Source: Thermodesulfobacterium sp. TA1 | GTDB taxonomy: Bacteria > Desulfobacterota > Thermodesulfobacteria > Thermodesulfobacteriales > Thermodesulfobacteriaceae | Assembly: GCF_008630935.1 (NCBI RefSeq) | Contig: NZ_CP043908.1 | Coordinates: forward strand, 1,054,001 to 1,118,000 | DNA length: 64,000 nt | Direction: 5' to 3' | Shown here: positions 9,061-16,394 of the stretch, one piece after another | Layout: every line of letters starts with the position of its first letter | How positions within the stretch are numbered: the stretch's first letter is position 1 | Translations under genes and position numbers: made by a program | The notes under the pieces: model-generated | What the model saw: only the letters and a program-made list of their open reading frames with translations | Told to the model about the DNA's origin: nothing | Database searches by the model: none

Positions 9061-10230
9061 ATGGCTAAAAAAATCGCTAAAGAAGTCTCCGTTGCCGTGG
9101 CTGAGGCTGTAGCCCAGTGTAATGTTGACGTCATCTCAGCCTACCCTATTACCCCTCAAACCCATATCGTCGAACACCTCGCAGAACTTGTTAACAACGG
9201 CGAGCTTGATGCCGAATACATACCTGTTGAGTCTGAACATGCTGCCATGAGTGCCTGCATCGGTGCTGCTGCAACAGGGGCTAGAACCTTTACCTCTACC
9301 TCCTCACAAGGCCTCCTCCTCATGTACGAAAACCTCTACATCGCTCCTGCTCTACGCCTGCCTATCGTTATGGCTCTTGTCAACCGCTCTGTCTCTGCCC
9401 CTATCAGCATCTGGAACGACCACTCCGATGTCATGTCCATGAGAGATGCCGGCTGGATACATACCTTCGCTGAAAACGGCCAAGAAGCCGTTGACCTCAT
9501 CTACCATGCCTACAAAGTCGCTGAAAAAACCTTACTTCCTGTTGCTGTAAACATCGACGGCTTCATTCTATCCCATGTGGTAGAACCTATCGAATTCTTA
9601 GACCAAACCCTGGTTGATAAATACCTTCCCCCCCTTAAAATGAAATATAAACTCGACCCCAAAAAACCTATCACCATCGGTGCCATCGGGGTCCCTGAAA
9701 TCTATACCGAGGCTAAAAAGGCTGAAGACGAAGCCCTTAAAGCTAGCTACAAAACCATCGTCCAAGCCTGGAAAGACTTCGAAAAACTCACCGGCAGAAA
9801 ATATCTTCCTGTTGAAACCTATCAAATGGAAGATGCCGAAGTAGGCCTTGTCATCATGGGAAGCCTTGCTGAAAACGCCATGAATGCCGTCGACCTCCTT
9901 AGGGCTAAAGGTAAAAAAGTAGGACTAGTAAGAATAAGACTCTGGAGACCCTTCCCACTTAAAGACTTCATCAAGGCTATCGGTAAAGTCAAAGCCCTTT
10001 GCGTGGTTGACCGAGCCGTTAGCCATGCCGCTACCGGTGGCCCTGTCGGTATAGAAGTAAGGTCTGCCCTCTACCAGTCTAACAAAAGACCTCGGGTCCT
10101 TAACCTCATCGCAGGCCTAAGCGGCAGAGACGTTACCAAAGAAGACTTCGTCGAAATCTTCGAAAAAACCTTTGAAACCCTTGCTAAAAAACCATCTACA
10201 CCCTATGAAATATACGGTGTAAAGGAGTAA
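9061..10230 (+). CDS. porA: 2-oxoacid:ferredoxin oxidoreductase, alpha subunit
   Basis: Alpha subunit carrying the pyrimidine-binding and transketolase C-terminal domains. The start region with SAYPITPQTHIVEHLAE is the hallmark of the family, followed by VESEHAAMSACIGAA, FTSTSSQGLLLMYE and the C-terminal VGLVRIRLWRPFP. Length 389 is as expected. It begins one base after the porD stop, behind the Shine-Dalgarno GAGGAG that lies in the porD end. Pyruvate is the likeliest substrate, but 2-oxoisovalerate or related acids cannot be excluded by eye. Confidence 0.94.
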   Translation: MAKKIAKEVSVAVAEAVAQCNVDVISAYPITPQTHIVEHLAELVNNGELDAEYIPVESEHAAMSACIGAAATGARTFTSTSSQGLLLMYENLYIAPALRLPIVMALVNRSVSAPISIWNDHSDVMSMRDAGWIHTFAENGQEAVDLIYHAYKVAEKTLLPVAVNIDGFILSHVVEPIEFLDQTLVDKYLPPLKMKYKLDPKKPITIGAIGVPEIYTEAKKAEDEALKASYKTIVQAWKDFEKLTGRKYLPVETYQMEDAEVGLVIMGSLAENAMNAVDLLRAKGKKVGLVRIRLWRPFPLKDFIKAIGKVKALCVVDRAVSHAATGGPVGIEVRSALYQSNKRPRVLNLIAGLSGRDVTKEDFVEIFEKTFETLAKKPSTPYEIYGVKE

Positions 10231-10234
10231 GCCT

Positions 10235-11215
10235 ATGAGACCAGAACTTAAAAACTTTAAACCCTTTACCATGAAAAACTTACCTCAGTATGAAGGCTTT
10301 GCTCAAGGCCATAGAGCCTGCCAAGGTTGCGGCACCGTACTCCCACTAAGACTCGCCCTTAAAGTCTTAGGCCCAAACACCATCGCCGTCACCTCAACCG
10401 GCTGCATGGAAATCATCTCAAGTCCATTCCCTTATACCTCCTGGGAAGTCCCCTGGATACATGTTGCCTTCGAAAACTCCGCTACCGTCGCCTCAGGCAT
10501 AGAAGCCGCCATCAAAGCCCTTAAAAGAAAAGGTAAAATTAAGTCCAAAGAAAAAATAAACATCGTCGTCTTTGCCGGAGACGGAGCTACCTTTGACATA
10601 GGTCTCCAGTGGCTCTCTGGTGCCCTTGAAAGAGGCCATGACTTTGTCTACATCTGCCTTGATAACGAAGCCTACATGAACACAGGGGTCCAAAGGTCTG
10701 GAGCAACCCCCTTCGGAGCCCACACCACCACAAGCCCTGCCGGTAAAGTCATCAAAGGCCAAACCACCTGGAAAAAAAATCTAATGGGCATCGTGGTAGC
10801 CCATAACATACCTTATGCCGCTACCGCTAACCCAGCCTTCCCTCTTGACCTGATGAATAAGGTTAAAAAAGCTGCCCTGATAAACGGTCCTGCCTTTATC
10901 CATGTGTTCGCAACCTGCCCCACCGGTTGGGGATGTAAAAGCGAAGACAGCCTACTTGCAGCTAAACTTGCGGTAGAAACAAGGGTCTTCCCTCTCTACG
11001 AAGTAATAGACGGAAAATACATCATCAACCGCAAAATAGACAAACCTAAACCCGTAGAAGAATACCTTAAACTCCAAAGAAGGTTTAGACACCTTACCCC
11101 AGAACAAATAACCTACATCCAACAAAGAGTAAACGAAGAATACGAAAAACTAATTAAACTCGCCGAATGCTTCGGAGAAGAAAAAACCGAAACAAAACAA
11201 AACCAAGAAGAGTAA
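10235..11215 (+). CDS. porB: 2-oxoacid:ferredoxin oxidoreductase, beta (TPP-binding) subunit
   Basis: Thiamine-diphosphate-binding beta subunit that completes the Por complex. HRACQGCGTVLPLRL at the start and CPTGWGC later include cluster-ligating cysteines, and GDGATFDIG is the TPP/Mg motif. YICLDNEAYMNTGVQRSG is the typical PorB signature. Length 326 is normal. The start lies 4 bases after the porA stop, behind AAGGAG. The operon ends here; a separate tRNA promoter follows about 10 bases later. Confidence 0.94.
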   Translation: MRPELKNFKPFTMKNLPQYEGFAQGHRACQGCGTVLPLRLALKVLGPNTIAVTSTGCMEIISSPFPYTSWEVPWIHVAFENSATVASGIEAAIKALKRKGKIKSKEKINIVVFAGDGATFDIGLQWLSGALERGHDFVYICLDNEAYMNTGVQRSGATPFGAHTTTSPAGKVIKGQTTWKKNLMGIVVAHNIPYAATANPAFPLDLMNKVKKAALINGPAFIHVFATCPTGWGCKSEDSLLAAKLAVETRVFPLYEVIDGKYIINRKIDKPKPVEEYLKLQRRFRHLTPEQITYIQQRVNEEYEKLIKLAECFGEEKTETKQNQEE

Positions 11216-11224
11216 AAATTCTTC

Positions 11225-11252
11225 TTGACAGTGGAAAAAAATAAATTATAAT
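11225..11252 (+). promoter_or_regulatory. Consensus sigma-70 promoter of tRNA-Gly
   Basis: TTGACA (11225-11230) and TATAAT (11247-11252) with a 16-base spacer, 13 bases before the tRNA 5' end. Both hexamers are perfect. Confidence 0.9.
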
Positions 11253-11265
11253 TAATGTTATTCAA

Positions 11266-11339
11266 GCGGGCGTGGCTCAGCCTGGTAGAGCGGCTGCTTG
11301 CCATGCAGCAGGTCGCGGGTTCGAATCCCGTCGCCCGCT
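11266..11339 (+). tRNA. tRNA-Gly (anticodon GCC)
   Basis: Complete cloverleaf: acceptor GCGGGCG/CGCCCGC, D arm GCTC/GAGC, anticodon stem GCTGC/GCAGC with loop TTGCCAT, T arm with TTCGAAT. The discriminator is T, as usual for glycine. CCA is not encoded. Confidence 0.96.
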
Positions 11340-11366
11340 CTTTATCCTTTTTGATGGTGTCAAGCT

Positions 11367-12050
11367 ATGAAGTTGGTATTTTATGGTCATTCTTGTTTTA
11401 AAATAGTCTCTGAACAAGGGAAAAAAATTATCATAGACCCTTGGCTAACCAATCCCCTTTCTCCTAAAAATGCCGACCAAGGACCTTATGATTACATCTT
11501 GATTACACATGCCCACGGAGACCATTTAGGAGAGGCTCTATCCCTTGCTAAAAAAGGGGGAGAAGTAATAGCCATTCATGAAATTCAACAATATCTTCTT
11601 AAAAAAGGAGCCCCCAAAGCCATCGGCATGAACATAGGAGGTACTTATCGTTCAGGTGAGATTTCTTTTACTATGGTTCCTGCTTTACATAGTTCCTCTT
11701 TCCCAGACGGAAGCTATGGTGGGGACCCTTGTGGTTTTGTGATTACTTTAGAAAATGGATTAAGTATTTATCACGCTGGTGATACAGGAATTTTTTACGA
11801 TATGAAATTAATAGGAGAACTTTATACCCCTAAAATTGCTCTCTTACCTATAGGAGACCATTATGTGATGGGTCCTAAAGAGGCTGCTAAGGCTTGTGAA
11901 CTTATAAACCCTGAAGTAGTTATCCCTATGCATTATGGTACATTTCCTATTCTTTCTGGTAAAGTAGAAGATTTAGAAAAGGAAGTCAAAAAATACGGTC
12001 TTGAAACTAAAATAATAGCTTTAAGACCTGGCGAAGAGTATAGTCTTTAA
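11367..12050 (+). CDS. Metal-dependent hydrolase, UPF0173 / metallo-beta-lactamase fold
   Basis: A 227-residue cytoplasmic metallohydrolase. The metal motif HAHGDHLGEA (HxHxDH) is at about 50-59, and further ligands are likely in YHAGDTGIF and in PMHYGTFP near the end. The N-terminus MKLVFYGHSCFKI is the standard start of UPF0173/UlaG-like proteins. The substrate is unknown in the family. It sits between tRNA-Gly and the MobB-like gene and may be read through from the tRNA promoter. Confidence 0.88.
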   Translation: MKLVFYGHSCFKIVSEQGKKIIIDPWLTNPLSPKNADQGPYDYILITHAHGDHLGEALSLAKKGGEVIAIHEIQQYLLKKGAPKAIGMNIGGTYRSGEISFTMVPALHSSSFPDGSYGGDPCGFVITLENGLSIYHAGDTGIFYDMKLIGELYTPKIALLPIGDHYVMGPKEAAKACELINPEVVIPMHYGTFPILSGKVEDLEKEVKKYGLETKIIALRPGEEYSL

Positions 12051-12059
12051 AGTTTATCT

Positions 12060-12752
12060 ATGCCTTGTTTTCTGGCGATATCTGGATATAGCGGTTCAGG
12101 GAAGACCACATTTGGGTCGTTTTTGGTAAAAAAACTTAGTGAGAGCGGTTATAAAGTAGGAGTAGTTAAATCTTGTAAAGAATCAGAAATTTTTACTGAT
12201 TTACCCAACAAGGATACTTGGGTCTACCGGGAACAAGGGGCATCAGGGGTTGTGCTTTTTCAAGAAAACTTGTTTACTCTTTATTTAGACCCTCCAAAAA
12301 ACAACCTTACCTCACCTAAGGATTGGCATGGTTATTTTTTATCAATTTTTTGGGAATACGACCTAGTGCTGTTTGAAGGGTTTAAAAAGGTTGATTTTCT
12401 TTCTAAACTTTGGGTGATAAAGGACAAAGATGAAGATTTAAGGTCTGTTAAAAAAGAAATAAAAAATCTGTTGGGGTTTGTGGTAAAAGAAAACGTAGAG
12501 TGGTGGAAAAAAAGTTTCCCAGAAGAAACCTTTTTTAGTTTAGAAAAAGAGGAAGAAATCTTAAACTTTTTAAAAGGTTTTATAGAACAAAAAAAAGAAA
12601 AAGTGATGTTAAGGGTTAATGGTAAAAAAGTTCCTCTTAAAGATTTTGTAAAAGATATTTTAGCCTATCCTGTTTTAGGTTTTGTTAAAGCATTAAAAGG
12701 GGTCCCTGAAGAGATTCTAGAAATAGAAGTAAAAATCAAAAATCAATCTTGA
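12060..12752 (+). CDS. mobB: MobB-like molybdopterin-guanine dinucleotide biosynthesis GTPase
   Basis: A P-loop protein with GYSGSGKTT at about 8-16 and GYKVGVVKSCKES, the pattern of MobB, which binds GTP and helps attach GMP to molybdopterin. After the roughly 165-residue MobB domain there is an extra C-terminal part that includes VNGKKVPLKDFVKDIL and looks like a short added domain seen in some anaerobes. It starts 9 bases after the previous stop with little Shine-Dalgarno, so coupling is likely. Its stop overlaps the -35 of the next tRNA promoter. Another molybdenum cofactor gene (moaB type) lies at 38089. Confidence 0.82.
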   Translation: MPCFLAISGYSGSGKTTFGSFLVKKLSESGYKVGVVKSCKESEIFTDLPNKDTWVYREQGASGVVLFQENLFTLYLDPPKNNLTSPKDWHGYFLSIFWEYDLVLFEGFKKVDFLSKLWVIKDKDEDLRSVKKEIKNLLGFVVKENVEWWKKSFPEETFFSLEKEEEILNFLKGFIEQKKEKVMLRVNGKKVPLKDFVKDILAYPVLGFVKALKGVPEEILEIEVKIKNQS

Positions 12753-12776
12753 CAAAACCAAGAAATCGTTTATATT
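12749..12776 (+). promoter_or_regulatory. Sigma-70 promoter of the tRNA-Lys/tRNA-Glu pair
   Basis: TTGACA (12749-12754), 16-base spacer, TATATT (12771-12776), 21 bases before tRNA-Lys. The -35 hexamer overlaps the mobB stop codon. Confidence 0.85.
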
Positions 12777-12797
12777 TAAAAAAGTTTTAGGGAGACT

Positions 12798-12870
12798 GGG
12801 CCGGTAACTCAGTCGGTAGAGTATCGGCCTTTTAAGCCGAGAGTCGCAGGTTCGAGTCCTGCCCGGCCCA
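12798..12870 (+). tRNA. tRNA-Lys (anticodon TTT)
   Basis: Acceptor GGGCCGG/CCGGCCC, anticodon loop CTTTTAA, T arm GCAGG-TTCGAGT-CCTGC, discriminator A. 73 nt; CCA not encoded. Confidence 0.96.
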
Positions 12871-12886
12871 TATAAATAAAATAAGT

Positions 12887-12961
12887 GCCCCCATCGTCTA
12901 GCCAGGTCCAGGACACCGGCCTTTCACGCCGGCGACAGGGGTTCGAATCCCCTTGGGGGCG
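12887..12961 (+). tRNA. tRNA-Glu (anticodon TTC)
   Basis: Acceptor GCCCCCA/TGGGGGC, anticodon stem CCGGC/GCCGG with loop CTTTCAC, T arm AGGGG-TTCGAAT-CCCCT, discriminator G. It is 16 bases after tRNA-Lys and probably co-transcribed with it. A T7 run follows directly (12964-12970), which may help termination. Confidence 0.96.
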
Positions 12962-13010
12962 CTTTTTTTATTTGAGAAGTCGTTTTGGATTTAGGTTGAA
13001 AAATCTATTT

Positions 13011-13463
13011 TTACCTTGACTGTTTATGTTTCCAAAATAAATAAACTCCTGTCAACCCAACAAGCCATCCTGCGATTCCAAGGGCAATAAATAGTTTGGT
13101 ATAGGTGGCAACAAGAGGCTTTTTAAACCCCTCTATACTTAAGTCTTCTTTCACTTTTATCGCAACCTCTGCTGCATGAAGCCCGTGCTCTGTTTCTCCT
13201 TGAGCCCTTACCTTCCAAATACCTTTTTTATCAGGCATAAAGCAAAAAATTCCATTTTTATCAGCCCTTGCTTTTTGAAAGGGTATTTTTTCTTCTGACT
13301 CATAAACTTCTATTTCTGCATAATTCATCGGTTCACCACCTGCAAAAAAGAAACTTACACAAACCCCCTTAGCCTCCTCTACCTGATAATTTACTTCATG
13401 AGCAAAAAGCTCTTTTAAAAAACATAAACATAGTAAAACCACCAAAAACAGGATTTTTTTCAA
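13011..13463 (-). CDS. Membrane-anchored periplasmic protein, NikL/CbiL-like
   Basis: 150 residues: an N-terminal signal peptide ending near LFAHEV, a beta-rich periplasmic part (about 20-115) resembling a carboxypeptidase-regulatory/greenling fold with GEPMNYAEIEVY and KNGIFCFMPDKKG, and one C-terminal membrane segment (about 122-142) with a basic tail. This layout matches the small NikL-type proteins that accompany nickel/cobalt uptake, but I cannot identify it firmly. The start is a TTG with GGAGG eight bases upstream. It is the last gene of the 18683-13011 cluster. Confidence 0.65.
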   Translation of the reverse strand: MKKILFLVVLLCLCFLKELFAHEVNYQVEEAKGVCVSFFFAGGEPMNYAEIEVYESEEKIPFQKARADKNGIFCFMPDKKGIWKVRAQGETEHGLHAAEVAIKVKEDLSIEGFKKPLVATYTKLFIALGIAGWLVGLTGVYLFWKHKQSR

Positions 13464-13487
13464 TTTTCTAACCTCCAGAGAAAAATT

Positions 13488-14213
13488 TTAATCCTTTTTC
13501 TGCCAGGTAAGGGAAGTAATAAGCCATAGATAGTCAGCTTTGGGGTCTGAAATTTTTACCTTGTAAAAACAAACCAAGGCATAATACCCTTCTTTCATCT
13601 TAAGTTCTTCAACCTTTATCCTTGCCATACCCTTAGCATCCGTTTTTGCTATTTCTTTATGAAAAGGATTAAAAACGATTACTCCTTCAGCAGGTTTCCC
13701 TTCATATAAAACCTTAACCATCGCTTCGTCTTTCCCTTTATATGGATTTTCCACAAAAACTGGTTCAAGTTTTAAACCTAAGGGTTTGTTTAAAAGGGTT
13801 GAGTCCGCAAAAATCGCTTTGGTTGCCTGAAGGGCATAAAAACTCTCTATTACTTGCAAACCTTGCTTTTGGGCCTCAAGTTTATCCATCCTTTTTCTAC
13901 CTTCTGGGGTAGTAACTAAATAAACTCCTTCCATAGAGGCAAGAATTACTGAGGGCTTTTTCTCAACTGAGAGAACAAGTTGGTTATCAACCACTTCTTT
14001 TTTAAGTTTCACTGAGTTTCCCTTATTATCAAAAACCTTTAACTCTTTTATCCTTCCAGGATCATAAGGTTCAACCTTACTTTTATGACCCCAAAACACC
14101 TTAAACTTTCCGTTGGTTTCTTCTATCCAAAGCATATGACAAAAACCCACGGATACAAACAAAAATATAGCTAAAACTGATAAACCAAAGCTTAAGACTA
14201 TTCTCTTCATCAT
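13488..14213 (-). CDS. DUF4198-domain periplasmic protein (NikK-like)
   Basis: 241 residues with a signal peptide (cleavage after about residue 25, near VGFCHM). It has the DUF4198 pattern: HMLWIEETNGKFKVFWGH at the mature end, a long beta-rich middle, and EGVIVFNPFHKEIAKTDAKG in the C-terminal Ig-like part. DUF4198 proteins are found beside nickel and cobalt transporters and beside TonB receptors, and are thought to handle metal in the periplasm. The mature protein begins with a His, which may matter for metal binding (inference). The start codon directly follows the stop of the permease gene. Confidence 0.75.
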   Translation of the reverse strand: MMKRIVLSFGLSVLAIFLFVSVGFCHMLWIEETNGKFKVFWGHKSKVEPYDPGRIKELKVFDNKGNSVKLKKEVVDNQLVLSVEKKPSVILASMEGVYLVTTPEGRKRMDKLEAQKQGLQVIESFYALQATKAIFADSTLLNKPLGLKLEPVFVENPYKGKDEAMVKVLYEGKPAEGVIVFNPFHKEIAKTDAKGMARIKVEELKMKEGYYALVCFYKVKISDPKADYLWLITSLTWQKKD

Positions 14214-15569
14214 TTACCCCCTTTTGTTTTTTAATTTTTGATTAAACTTAAACTGGTATAAAACAAAACCTACTAAAATAGTTAAAATCCCTGCCAAAAT
14301 GGTTAAAGGCTTAGTTAGGATGGTAAAAATAATCATCCAAAGGTTAGCTAAAATAAAAGCAAAAGCCGGGAAAAAAAATCTTTTTTTAAGTTTCATAAGT
14401 CCAAAAACCGTTAAGCATGCACATAAAGATAAGGTAAAACCTATGTAAAGAAGAAGGGCTTCAAAGGTTGAGGTTAAAACCATAAAAATAGCAATAAGTG
14501 CCTGAAAAATAATAGAAAAAACAGGGGTTTTCTTTTCTGGATGGACTTTTGAAAAGACTTTAAAAAATATTCCATCCCTTGCCATGGCATAATATACTCT
14601 TGGTCCGGCGATTATCATAGCACTTAAAACTGAAAGAAGCCCAAAAGTAATTCCAGCAGTAAAAAGAAAAGAAAGCTTTTCTCCAAAAAGCTTTTCTGCG
14701 GTCTTAGCTCCTATCTCCACAACTCCAGACATTTCTTCCACAGAAAGGGACTTAACATATAAAAGGTTTATTCCGAGATACAAAGCTACTATTATTAAAA
14801 CCCCTAACAACAGGGATAAGGGAATGTTCCTTTGCGGGTTTTTAATTTCCTCTCCTATGTAAGTTGCAGCATTCCAACCACTATACGCATACATAACATA
14901 GATAAGAGAAACAGGAAAACTTAAGCTTAAAATGGCTTCTTTTTTAGGAATTAGACCCTCTATCTCAAAGGTATTTAACCCCTCCTTAGAATACCAAAGC
15001 CCTAATAAAATAAAACCAAAAAGAAAAAGGATTTTAAAAAGGGTTAACCCTGCCTGAAGGTTAGCACCTATCCTAATTCTTTGCACATGAACCAAGGAAA
15101 GAAGTAAAATCACTGAGATGGCTAAAAGTTTTGAGGTTATCTCAAAGGTTTGGAAATGGAAAAGCTCTAAAAAGTATTTTGAGAAAGCAATGGCGGTTGC
15201 TGCGATAGGAGCTGAAAACCCAACTATAAGCGAAATCCATCCAGCAAGAAATCCAAAGACTTCACCAAAGCTCTCTTTTAAAAAGGTATACTCACCTCCT
15301 GCCCGAGGGAACATCCTCCCAAGCTCAGCATAACTGAGAGCCCCAAAAAGGGCTATCAACCCTCCCAAAATCCACACAAGAAGAAGAGCTGCTGGATCTT
15401 TAATCTCTTTTATGATAAACCCTGAGGTAGTAAAAATCCCAGTTCCTATGGTATTTCCCACAACAAGCATTATAGCAGAAAAAAGTCCCACTTCTCTTTT
15501 TAATTGCCATCTTTCTTCTTCGTAAATAGAAATATTTTTCAGTTCAACCAACTCCTCAGATTTCACCAA
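14214..15569 (-). CDS. APC-family amino acid/polyamine permease
   Basis: 451 residues with about 12 hydrophobic segments. The N-terminal GLFSAIMLVVGNTIGTGIF is the APC substrate-binding helix motif, and FPRAGGEYTFLKESFGEVFGFLAGW and YAYSGWNAATYIGEEIKNPQRN are typical of the LAT/YfnA-like group. It should import or exchange an amino acid or related amine across the inner membrane. It overlaps the upstream methylase-like gene by 14 bases. Its place between a TonB receptor and metal-type periplasmic proteins is unusual and suggests it imports the cargo of the cluster. Confidence 0.85.
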   Translation of the reverse strand: MVKSEELVELKNISIYEEERWQLKREVGLFSAIMLVVGNTIGTGIFTTSGFIIKEIKDPAALLLVWILGGLIALFGALSYAELGRMFPRAGGEYTFLKESFGEVFGFLAGWISLIVGFSAPIAATAIAFSKYFLELFHFQTFEITSKLLAISVILLLSLVHVQRIRIGANLQAGLTLFKILFLFGFILLGLWYSKEGLNTFEIEGLIPKKEAILSLSFPVSLIYVMYAYSGWNAATYIGEEIKNPQRNIPLSLLLGVLIIVALYLGINLLYVKSLSVEEMSGVVEIGAKTAEKLFGEKLSFLFTAGITFGLLSVLSAMIIAGPRVYYAMARDGIFFKVFSKVHPEKKTPVFSIIFQALIAIFMVLTSTFEALLLYIGFTLSLCACLTVFGLMKLKKRFFFPAFAFILANLWMIIFTILTKPLTILAGILTILVGFVLYQFKFNQKLKNKRG

Positions 15570-16377
15570 AATCTCCTATATAAACCAAGTATTCAAAAGG
15601 AAGCTTAATCCCTTTAATTTTTTCATAAATGTCTTCAAAGGTTCCTGCTATGACCCTTTCTTTTTCCTTATAACCTGCATAAAGCACAAAAATTACCTGA
15701 GTTTTGGGAGAATAATATTTTTCAATCTTTTTTAAAACCTCGGCTATGTCCTTTATTCTCATGGTGAAAAGAACAAGGTTTGTCCTTGTTTTAGCAAGGC
15801 TTTCAAGGTCAGAAAAACCAGAAGCCAGGGTTATACTTAACGTCTTTCCCCCTGTAAGACTTTTTTTAATGGCTGCGTTTGCAGCGTTAAAAGAGCTAAC
15901 CCCAGGAACAATTTCTGGGTTCAAATCTTTAAAAGCCTCCATATACCAGATATGAGGACCATAAACGGTGGGATCTCCTTCATCAAGCACCGCTACTACT
16001 TTACCTTGTTTTACGGCAGTTCTTACTATCTTAGTTATCTTTTCAAGCTCTTTCTTTTTTTCTTCTCTGTTAAAATCATGGGGTCTTATTTCAGATGAGG
16101 AAATTTCTTTTTCTTTTCGATAAAAAAGATGAAAAATCCCAAACCCTGCGTCATAAACCTCCTTTCCTTTGATTAAATCTTTCATCCTTTCGCAACTCCA
16201 CTTACTGCAAAATACAATGTCAGCTTTCTGGATAACCTCATAAGCCCTTAAAGTAAGATTATCAAGGTCTCCCACACCGGTACTAACAAGATAAAGTCTT
16301 CCTTCTGCGCAAGCTTTGGAAAAACTGAAAATCAAAAACAAAAGGCTTAAAAGGAAATTTTTTCTAAGTTTTTTCAT
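15556..16377 (-). CDS. Tetrapyrrole (precorrin/porphyrin) methylase-like protein with signal peptide
   Basis: 273 residues. After a clear Sec signal (KKLRKN, then a hydrophobic core, cleavage near KACA) comes a complete TP-methylase fold. It shows LYLVSTGVGDLDNLTLRA (GxGPGDxxLLT type) at about 28-45, EGDPTVYGP in the middle and EIVPGVSSFNAANAAI later. Cytoplasmic relatives (CobI, CbiF, CobA) transfer methyl from SAM to corrin or sirohaem precursors. An exported copy is odd because SAM is not known in the periplasm, so it may bind a tetrapyrrole rather than methylate it. It lies 17 bases downstream of the TonB receptor. Confidence 0.8.
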   Translation of the reverse strand: MKKLRKNFLLSLLFLIFSFSKACAEGRLYLVSTGVGDLDNLTLRAYEVIQKADIVFCSKWSCERMKDLIKGKEVYDAGFGIFHLFYRKEKEISSSEIRPHDFNREEKKKELEKITKIVRTAVKQGKVVAVLDEGDPTVYGPHIWYMEAFKDLNPEIVPGVSSFNAANAAIKKSLTGGKTLSITLASGFSDLESLAKTRTNLVLFTMRIKDIAEVLKKIEKYYSPKTQVIFVLYAGYKEKERVIAGTFEDIYEKIKGIKLPFEYLVYIGDFGEI

Positions 16378-16394
16378 AACCTACCTCCACTTTT

